From assembly GCF_024679095.1 (NCBI RefSeq), contig NW_026111624.1, positions 355,001 to 419,000 on the forward strand: DNA of 64,000 bases. The letters run 5' to 3'. The notes under the pieces are model-generated. The model was not told where the DNA came from. It worked only from the letters and a program-made list of their open reading frames with translations, and searched no databases. How positions within the stretch are numbered: position 1 is the first letter of the stretch; the number at the start of each line of letters is the position of its first letter. This document shows, piece by piece, positions 56,789 to 64,000 of this stretch. The position numbers and the translations under genes are program-made. This stretch comes from Eriocheir sinensis (Eukaryota > Arthropoda > Malacostraca > Decapoda > Varunidae).

Positions 56789-59716
56789 TTACGACAATGA
56801 GTAATATCTAAGTTGCTGGTTGGATTCAAAACACTTGTCTAATCTATTCTTGAAGGCCGTAACTGTTGTACTATCAACGACATCACAAGGTAGAGAGTTC
56901 CAAATATTAACAACTCGATTGAAGAAGAAGTGTTTAGCTTCGTGCGACGAGAATCTTTTACCACTTATCTTCAAATTGTGATTTCTTCTTGTTCTATTTG
57001 ATCGATCAATTGTAAAGTAATCTTCCGCATTAATATCACTGAATCCTTTGAACATTTTAAACACTTCTATTAGATCGCCTCGCATTCTTCGTTTTGATAG
57101 GCTGAATAAATTTACTTCTTTAAGCCTTTGTTCATATGACAAATTTATCAACCTAGGAATCATCTTTGTTACTCTTCGTTGGACCCGTTCCAACTTTTCT
57201 ATGTCTTTTCTGTAGTAGGGAGACCAAAACTGTACACAGTATTCTAGACGGGGTCGAACCAACGAATTATACAGTTTTAATATTACTTTTTCCGATTTAT
57301 TATTAAAGACTCGTCTGATGAAGCCAACCAATTTGTTTGCAGTTTTAACTACCTCTGAACAATGCTGACCGGGCTTTAAATCGCTTGATATAGTGATTCC
57401 AAGATCCTTTTCTTTACTTACTGCAGAAAGTTGTTGGCCATTCATTACGTACCGAACGCGATTGTTATTTTTTCCGATGTGCAACACTTTACATTTGTCA
57501 ACGTTAAATTTCATTTGCCATTGATTGGCCCAACGTGCAAGTCGATCTATATTTGATTGTAAAGCTTCTTCGTCGAGTATCGCAGTTACTTTACTAGCAA
57601 TTTTTGTGTCATCAGCAAATTTTGATACTTTGCAAGTGAGCCCATCATCGATATCATTAACATAAATTAAGAAGAGCATGGGGCCAAGCACTGATCCTTG
57701 AGGTACGCCGCTTTTGACATCGAGCCAGTTAGATGTAACACCGTTTAGAACTACTCTCTGTTTCCGCTCAGAGAGCCAGTCCGCAAGCCAATTGTGAATG
57801 TTACCCGAGATACCGTGCGCCAGTAGTTTGCTGAGCAATCGTTGGTGGGGGACCTTATCAAATGCCTTTTGAAAATCCAGATATATGATATCTACTGATC
57901 TGCTTTCATCGCCCACCTCAAAATATAGTGAAAAAATCAAGTAAGTTAGTCAAACACGAACGTTTACTACGGAAGCCATGTTGCGAATTATTTATTATAT
58001 TATTTTCTTCGAAGAATTTCACCATATTGTCGCGAATGATAGTCTCCATTAACTTACAAACAATAGATGTCAGGCTAATTGGTCGATAGTTTCCTGGATG
58101 AGACTTGTCCCCTTTTTTTAAAATTGGTGTGACATTTGCAAGTTTCCAATCCGACGGAACTTTTCCAGCTGTTAAAGATTTATTGAATATGATGGAGAGC
58201 GGTTTACAAATTTGATGTTTGATTTCTTTTATGACCCTAGGGGTAATTTTGTCTGGACCAGGAGCTTTGCTTACTTTAATCTTTTGAATTGTGCGTAAAA
58301 TGTCACTTTCTACGATGAGCACGCCACTTAACATCTTTTCGGTCTTTCTAACCTCCGGCGGTTGAGGTGATAAACAATCTTCGTCGGTAAATACGGATGC
58401 GAAAAAGTTATTTAGGATTGTAGCCATTTCATTTTCATCGTTCGTGTGGTTACCATTTTCATTTGCAAGCGGTCCGATACCACAAGTGAGTGACTTTTTA
58501 TTATTTACATAGCTGAAAAATTCTTTAGGATTAGATTTACTTGTTTCCGCTATATATTCTTCAAGATTTTTCTTGCTTCGTTTTATTAATTTCTTGGTTT
58601 CGCGGCGAATTCTGTCCAACTCTAGTTTGTCAGCCTCGCTCTGAGATGATATGTACCTACTGTATACGCGTTTTTTAAGAGATAGGCTATTTTGAATTTC
58701 GTTATTCCACCATTTGGGTTTCTTCTTAGAAGCTGAACGTCTGTTACGATAGGGTACGCATATGCTTATGGCATTGTTCAATATTGTGGTGAAGGCCCCC
58801 CAAGATTTATCAATATCTGTTTCCGCCGTGATTTCAGTCCAGTCAGAACTATTTAGAATTGATCGGAGTCTTACGAAATTCGCTCTCTGATAATCAGGCA
58901 CCTTTTCTTTACTAGGAGTTACTTTACTTTCTTTCATATTGATGCTGAATGTGATTGTTCGGTGATCGCTAGAACTAAAAATTGGACCAACATTTACTTC
59001 GTTAACTAGATCAGCTGTCGTTGAAAAGATAAGGTCAAGTATATTATTTTCCCGAGTCGGTTCTTGAACGTGTTGATGTAAATCACTTTCTAGTAAATTT
59101 GTGTACAGGTCGAGCCCTGTATGACAGTTCAACGGTTCACCCATCTTTTCACTGGCAAGTTAAAGTCCCCAACAATTACTGCCTCGCAACTGCTACTTGT
59201 TTCTAATAATAATTCACTTAATGCGTGGTCGATATCAAGAGTCTGCCTTGGCGGTCTGTAGATAAGTCCAATTACTATTTTACGAGATTTATTTTTAATT
59301 TCAATGAAGACCGTGTCTACATTGGTTATAATATCTGTTTTCACGGATACTGGATGGAGAGAGTTGTGGATATAAAAGATAACGCCTCCACCCTGTCTGT
59401 TCTCTCTTTCATGACTAAAAATGGTATAACCCGGTAATCTATATTCCGCAATGAAATCTCTATTTGAAGTGTCTATCCAAGATTCTGTGACTCTGATGAT
59501 GTGATAATGATTTGTAGCTGCGAGGACTTCTAAGTCTTCAAATTTGTTACGTAGGCTACGAGCGTTTACATAGCAAGCTTTAATGTGATTCGAGTCGGGA
59601 GTTTTGCGGGTTGAGTGCACCCTTACGGTGGAGCTGCTGGTGTTCTCGCCTCCGCGTTTTTGGCTTTCGAAGAGCCACTTGGTCACAGAGCAGCCTCCCG
59701 AAACGGGCTGCTCCAA
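56789..59716 (-). pseudogene. CR1-B ORF2 (APE endonuclease plus RT), two frameshifts
   Basis: First frame 59,129-59,716: IKACYVNARSLRNKFEDLEV, VTESWID, RQGGGVIFYI, IGLIYRPPRQTLD, VIVGDFNLP (endonuclease). After a shift near 59,150, frame 57,918-59,144: EPTRENNILDLIFST, FSSSDHRTITFSI (catalytic SDH), KWWNNEIQNS, then the RT start APGPDKITPRVIKEI, NYRPISLTSIVCKLMETI, HGFRSKRSCLTNLLDF. After a second shift near 57,930, frame 56,789-57,940: VDIIYLDFQKAFDKVPHQRL, SGVPQGSVLGPMLFLIYVND, FADDTK (FADD at 57,608-57,619), [19 protein letters not shown], and the C-terminal IWNSLPCDVVDSTTVTAFKN. All catalytic blocks are present. Correction of two indels would account for a full ORF2; as read it is broken. 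Confidence 0.94.
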
Positions 59717-60203
59717 CAGGGTTTAAGTGAATGCCATCAGGAAGGAACAAGTCTGAATCGTAGTAAAATTTGTTCCACAAGTTAGCGAACTGGACGTTTT
59801 CTTGTGAGCAAAGGGACTGAAGTCTGTTGTTTGTGCTGAAGGCCTTACTGTAAAAGCTAGATTCGGCACCGACCCTCGGGAGGATTCCTGAGATTATGAT
59901 GTTACTGGCATCCGTTTTACGTTTATACTGCTTGATCATGCGGCGGTATTTCTCAAGCAGTTCCTCAGAAAGGGTTGTCTTTACGTCATTTGTCCCCGCG
60001 TGAATGACAAAGAGGGTGTTTCGGTCGGCATTTCTCGTGACATCATCGCACGCTGCGGTGATGTCGTCCAGTCTGGCACCTGGACAGCAGTAACGTTTTC
60101 TGCGGCCGTTTGATGAACGACCACAGAACTCAACCAGCTGGCCACGCACCATGGAGTCCCCAACTAGGCGAGTCTCGAACTCATCCTCTATGGTGTCTGC
60201 CAT
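59580..60203 (-). CDS. CR1-B ORF1 C-terminal part, SGNH esterase-like domain (5'-truncated)
   Basis: 207 codons open to the stop. Shows RLVGDSMVRGQLVEFCG (GDS block, nucleophile Ser), YCCPGARLDDITAACDDV (Gly block), LFVIHAGTNDVKTTLSEELL (block III, Asn), IIISGILPRV and LFLPDGIHLNPVGAARFGRL (D.(I)H block with catalytic Asp and His). All expected esterase residues are visible, unlike the family A copy. The N-terminal finger module is absent because the element is cut at (GGA)n upstream, so the ATG at 60,203 is probably internal. The last ~45 codons overlap the beginning of ORF2 in another frame. The CR1 esterase role is established only in general terms. Confidence 0.85.
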   Translation of the reverse strand: MADTIEDEFETRLVGDSMVRGQLVEFCGRSSNGRRKRYCCPGARLDDITAACDDVTRNADRNTLFVIHAGTNDVKTTLSEELLEKYRRMIKQYKRKTDASNIIISGILPRVGAESSFYSKAFSTNNRLQSLCSQENVQFANLWNKFYYDSDLFLPDGIHLNPVGAARFGRLLCDQVALRKPKTRRREHQQLHRKGALNPQNSRLESH

Positions 60204-60407
60204 GGAGGAGGAGGAGGAGGAGAGGAAGGAAGAAAAAGAAGAAGAAAGGAAAGAGAATTATAAGAGTATCGGAATATGGAAAAAAGTGTAAGACCAAAAA
60301 TAAGGCAAAAGCGGGCAGAGGGAGAAAGAGAAAATAGAAAAAAAAAGCATGCAATATAAAAAAAAAGTTAAAAGAGACAAAGGGTAAAGGAAAACTGGAA
60401 GGGGTAA

Positions 60408-60418
60408 GAACACACACA

Positions 60419-60481
<63 letters not shown>
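60408..60481. repeat. (CA)n microsatellite
   Basis: CA repeats of about 72 bp with one AG interruption. Confidence 0.97.
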
Positions 60482-60485
<4 letters not shown>

Positions 60486-61555
60486 AGGGGATAAATAAGC
60501 GATAATATAAAAGATAAAACAAATAATGATCCAATAAATATAAAACAAACAAGGAAGTCAAGATAAGGGAATGAACCAAGGAGATAACACGTGTGGGGAT
60601 AATTTAGGAAGGAATGGACAAAAGAAGAATGTGTGATAAAGGTCATAAATAGATATAAAAACGGTAATAAGGGAGATAAGACGAGAGGAGAAAGCAGGAG
60701 GAAGAGGAGGAAGAGAAGGTAGAGATGTTAGTGGAAGAAGAAGAAGAAGAACAACAACAACAAGAACAAAAACAAGATGATGATGATAATGAAGAGAAAG
60801 CGAAATAAAGGAAAATATATAAATAGAAGTGGATAAGGGGAAAAAATGACTGAAAAAGAGGAGGAAGAAAACGAAAATAACGAAACAATTGTTACAAAAT
60901 ATCTCAAAGGCTTTCTGTGACAAACACTATACACACTAGCCAAACGCAAGACCCATATTTCTAAACACTTCGGGGCTGACACACACACAGTTAATAAGGC
61001 TTTCGAATATTGTGTTAGTCTTTCCGTGGGTAGTTTTATTAGCCTAGCATTAGATTGATCAGACTTCTGCGCCATGAACGTGAACAAACACCTATGAGAA
61101 CCGGACCAGCCTCCTTTGTGACTCTGGGAATATTTTTTGTGTGTGAGCCGAAAACATCTAATGTAAGGAGGCCTGGGAACGCAGAAATGGACGAACAAAC
61201 GACAAGAGAAGTTGAGGAAAAGTAACGGAAGGACAAGTACAAAAACGCAAACAAGGAGGAAAATAATGAAAAATACAAGAATAATTACTGTGATAGTGAT
61301 TAGAACACGAACAAATGCCAGAAGACGAAAAGAAAATGAAACAGAAGAGAATAATAAATAGTGATAATAATAAAAAAAACAAGAGCAAAAAGAAACACCA
61401 TAAAACATAAGTCGTGACGGCCATCCAGACAAACATGCTTCAAGCTTCCTGCTGACCGCCTCGGAACATACTCGTGTTCAGGGCGGAGTCAAGAGTCACG
61501 GAAAGGTTCAGTTAAGCGTAAAACATTATTGTCGTTGTGAAATTATCTTTGCGGA
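60482..61555. other. A-rich intergenic DNA, no gene seen
   Basis: Runs of GGA/GAA near 60,690-60,760, CAA near 60,754-60,770, otherwise mixed. Minus-strand frames here are Phe/Ser-rich and compositional. Confidence 0.5.
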
Positions 61556-61924
61556 ATTATTGTCGGCAAAGTGCCAACACGGAAGGCCGGCACACACGTA
61601 CATACACACGTCTCTGCGAAGCGTTCGAGGTGGGACAAAGATACCACGCCTTACATACAGACAGACATAGCCTTTGTGCGCTTATATACATACAAACACA
61701 AATATATACACACGCATCCCTGTTTGTGAAGTGTGCTGAGGAAAACACACTGAACATACGTAAGTCAAACATAAATGGGTACACACACACACACAGACAA
61801 ACACACTATAGTTCACTCTAACATACACATTCTAGCACTTCTATCACACACGCGATCTACCACACACACTATCATACACGCAACCTATACCGCACGCACT
61901 TTATCACACACGCACTCATCACTT
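61556..61924. repeat. Degenerate CA-rich repeats
   Basis: Irregular CACACGC, TATCACACACGC and ACATACACA units. Similar units continue after the MITE (about 62,340-62,375), so the MITE appears to sit inside this degenerate repeat. Confidence 0.65.
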
Positions 61925-61929
61925 ATACG

Positions 61930-62300
61930 ACAAAGTCTATATATACCAAGTCAAGTCACTCTGCCTTCAAAACTGCGACCAGTACGCGCAGGGGGCGGTT
62001 TGGGGCGGAGCAGCGAGATGACATCACTTGAAGCCAGCTCACGGGCGACTAACGTTGCGGCCGTGGGTGCACATTGGATGTGCATTCTCGCCTTCTTTCA
62101 CCGCGTATTCAGGCAAGCCACTGGCGAAAAAATATGCCTTTTTTATTGTGCTATGCTTGACTGTAATTCCAATGCCTATAAACGGTGGTTTCTACATTCT
62201 GTAGTTTGGCTCCAAACAACGTCACGCATAAGCCATGCCTCTGCCGTGTCTCCTCCCACAAAGCTGCGTATGACTTGATTTGGTATATATAGACTTTGTT
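61930..62300. mobile_element. MITE with ~30 bp terminal inverted repeats and ATACG target duplication
   Basis: The left end ACAAAGTCTATATATACCAA continues GTCAAGTCA. The right end is its reverse complement with one mismatch (TGACTTGATTTGG...GACTTTGT). The 5 bp ATACG lies at 61,925-61,929 and again at 62,301-62,305, a perfect target-site duplication. The interior (371 bp total) has a GC-rich left half and a TATAAACGGTGG motif near 62,177, and no coding capacity. The superfamily is not assignable from the ends alone. Confidence 0.9.
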
Positions 62301-62587
62301 ATACGATATCATAAAACCCAAACTAACCTCGATCACTCTGTTGCATACACTATCACAGACGCACTCAATTACACATGGACTCCCTCCCGCACTCCCTCAT
62401 TTTCTTACTCTCTCGTAATGTACAGTCGGCGGCGAGGTTGCCACGAGTCCCTTCACGTCTCTCATTTCGTCTAACTTTCCTCATTTTCCTCATTTTCATC
62501 TTTTTTTTTTCGTCGTCTGTGTCCGAGTGTTGGAAGGTGAGGAAAATGGACGGCCATTCGCTCTTATTTTTAATTCATTCATCATGC

Positions 62588-62725
<138 letters not shown>

Positions 62726-62817
62726 TGGTATAAAATAAAACGATGAAATGAGACAAATTCTTTCTCCTGAACGATCTCGTGGAAGGAAGTTGAGCGGTAT
62801 TAGCGGGAGGAGGAGGT

Positions 62818-62930
62818 GGAGGAGAAAACATGGAAACATTTAAACAAGGAAGGGCAGGCGGAAGTGTCTGATGGCTTATAATGAGGCTGCCTGCTTATTT
62901 CCTAAGTTAGTCAGGACGTTAGTGACCCAC
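62818..62930 (-). mobile_element. CR1-C-like 3' UTR tail
   Basis: On the minus strand, GCAGGCAGCCTCATTATAAG followed by CCATCAGACACTTCCGCCTG and ATGTTTCCATGTTTTC corresponds to the 16.5 kb CR1-C end (GGGCAACCTCGTAATGAGCC, TTTCCATG repeats). As there, GGA/TCC triplets follow (62,800-62,820). No coding sequence remains. Confidence 0.7.
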
Positions 62931-63036
62931 GGTAGAGATTAAAGAAAGAACCTGAGCTAAAACGTAAGGACGAGGAAGAGGAGATGGATGATAAGAAGGA
63001 GGAAGAAAAGGAGGAGGAGGAAGAACTGGCATAACT

Positions 63037-63172
63037 GGCGCCACTATAAAAAGTTGCCTGCGCCATGACGGGCTTGGGCCGACCACAAGCTAGGCCCCTG
63101 AAGAAAGCCTACCGGTGCTATAGGCTGAGATGTAAAAAAAAATAAAAAAAAAAATAAAAATAAAAATAAAAA
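63037..63172 (+). mobile_element. tRNA-derived SINE2, copy 3 (5'-truncated)
   Basis: GGCGCCACTATAAAAAGTTG, then CGGGCTTGGGCCGACCACAA, CCCCTGAAGAAAGCCTACCG and GCTATAGGCTGAGATGTAAA, ending in an A tail with (AAAAT)n (63,132-63,171). This corresponds to the 3' third of the 39.4 and 46.5 kb copies; the tRNA head is missing. Confidence 0.88.
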
Positions 63173-63194
63173 GGTGGAATCTGAGGATGATGAA

Positions 63195-63231
63195 GAGGAG
63201 GAGGAGGAGGAGGAGGAGGAGGAGGAGGAAA
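63195..63231. repeat. (GGA)n microsatellite
   Basis: GGA repeats of about 37 bp. Confidence 0.95.
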
Positions 63232-63645
63232 AGGTGATGCTAGTAGGAAAAACAGAATGGAAGAAACGAAAACACAAAGTAAGAAGAGAAGAAGCACAAG
63301 GAAAACATGAAAAATAAATTGAAAATGAAAACAAGTAAAAAAAAAGAACGAAAAGAACAAGAAATAAAGACACGAAAAAATGAGAAGAAAAATGGGAAAT
63401 GAACGAAAGGACAGTTAATGAAAAACTCAAAATCATTAGAAAAAAGTCGAACCAATAAAAGGAAACGAAACGTCGCAAAAAGTGGGAAAAAGTTTAAGTA
63501 AAAAAAACCATTTGACTCACACTTAATTCAAGCAGTAAGAGTTTTTTTTTCCCAATCCAAACACTCCCCAATCTTACCTCGTTTTCAGAATTTCCTTATC
63601 CATTAACGCTCTCTCATTGTCTATGTCTCTCTCTCTCTCTCTCAA
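63232..63645. other. A-rich intergenic DNA, ending in a short (TC)9-like run
   Basis: AAAC/GAAA-rich sequence, then a T run at 63,542-63,550 and a short TC run at 63,626-63,643 that abuts the duplicated segment. Confidence 0.55.
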
Positions 63646-64000
63646 AGAACATAAAAATGGCCGCCACTATTGTTACTCACCTCCTCCCCTCCGCCGGACG
63701 CCTGGAAAAAAGGAAAAAAAAAAGGAATATTATACATAAGTCCAAACACTAAAACATAGAGGAATAAAAAACATGAATACACGAAATACTGAACAGTGAA
63801 TGAATGGCTGAATGAGTGCAAAACATTGAATGGAGGAGAGAATATAATTGAATGGATGCAAAAAAATAGATGGACAAATAAAAAAAATGGATAAATTATG
63901 AATGAATTAATAAAGGAATATCTTATAAATATACAAGTGAAAAAGTAGACAAATATGTAAACAAATAACATTCATAAACGAACTTATCGAAGGCAAAGGA
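63646..64000. repeat. Segmental duplicate, right copy (partner 38,706-39,060)
   Basis: Begins AAGAACATAAAAATGGCCGC and aligns end to end with the left copy to the edge of the window, so its true right boundary lies outside. The matched length is ~355 bp, with indels in the A-rich parts. Confidence 0.93.

Larger units (their letters stand above)
56485..60203 (-). mobile_element. CR1 LINE family B, copy 1, near full length
   Basis: Minus-strand element: ORF1 esterase part (59,580-60,203), ORF2 (56,789-59,716), a ~300 bp 3' UTR including AAGGACCAGCAGGTCTGCTG, and a 3' end with two copies of TTTGTGTTCC (56,485-56,504) next to (TCC)n. The 5' end is cut within ORF1 at a GGA run (60,204-60,220). 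Only two frameshifts in ORF2, so the copy is relatively young. Confidence 0.93.

Overview
The window looks like intergenic or heterochromatin-like DNA from a large, repeat-rich animal genome. A decapod crustacean is most likely, judging from very long (TC)n/(GA)n tracts, several coexisting CR1-type LINE families and tRNA-derived SINEs. This is inference; the species cannot be named from the sequence. I found no host protein-coding gene, rRNA or functional tRNA. Every recognisable protein segment belongs to a non-LTR retrotransposon, and most of the other long open frames are simple repeats read as protein.

Layout. 1-5.5 kb: simple repeats, a ~168 bp minisatellite, a decayed reverse transcriptase (RT) fragment with an adjoining inverted repeat, and a CR1-like 3' end. 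5.5-8.0 kb: CR1 family A copy 1 between two (TC)n tracts. 8-11 kb: pyrimidine-rich DNA, a 136 bp tandem array and (TC)n/spacer repeats. 11-12 kb: poly(A) LINE D inside (TC)n. 12-16 kb: purine/pyrimidine tracts. 16.5-17.4 kb: CR1 family C. 18.4-19.7 kb: LINEs G and E. 20-20.9 kb: CR1 family B copy 2. 22.1-26.1 kb: near full-length CR1-A with intact ORF1 and frameshifted ORF2. 27.6-33.3 kb: an old degenerate ~140 bp tandem array holding two tRNA-Gly-type SINE copies. 34.4 kb: a MITE. 35.3-38.1 kb: a large ~18-20 bp minisatellite whose units resemble splice acceptors. 38.2-38.7 kb: CR1-A copy 3. 38.7-39.1 kb: a segment duplicated at the right edge of the window. 39.4 and 46.5 kb: SINE family 2. 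41.6-42.4 kb: a repeat element with clustered nuclear-receptor half-sites. 47.6-48.9 kb: a ~70 bp minisatellite interrupted by CR1-B copy 3. 55 kb: LINE F between (GA)n tracts. 56.5-60.2 kb: near full-length CR1-B on the minus strand. 61.9 kb: a second MITE. 62.8-63.2 kb: CR1-C and SINE2 tails.

How the parts relate. ORF1 of the CR1 elements carries a Cys-rich finger and an SGNH-esterase-like domain. ORF2 carries an APE endonuclease and an RT. Each CR1 family ends in its own short 3' tandem repeat: A TCTATGTAAA, B TTTGTGTTCC, C TTTCCATG. The most striking pattern is that poly(A) LINEs D, E and F, and CR1-A copy 1, sit inside (GA)n/(TC)n microsatellites with the same dinucleotide on both sides. 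This suggests microsatellite-targeted insertion, or microsatellite growth from insertion ends.
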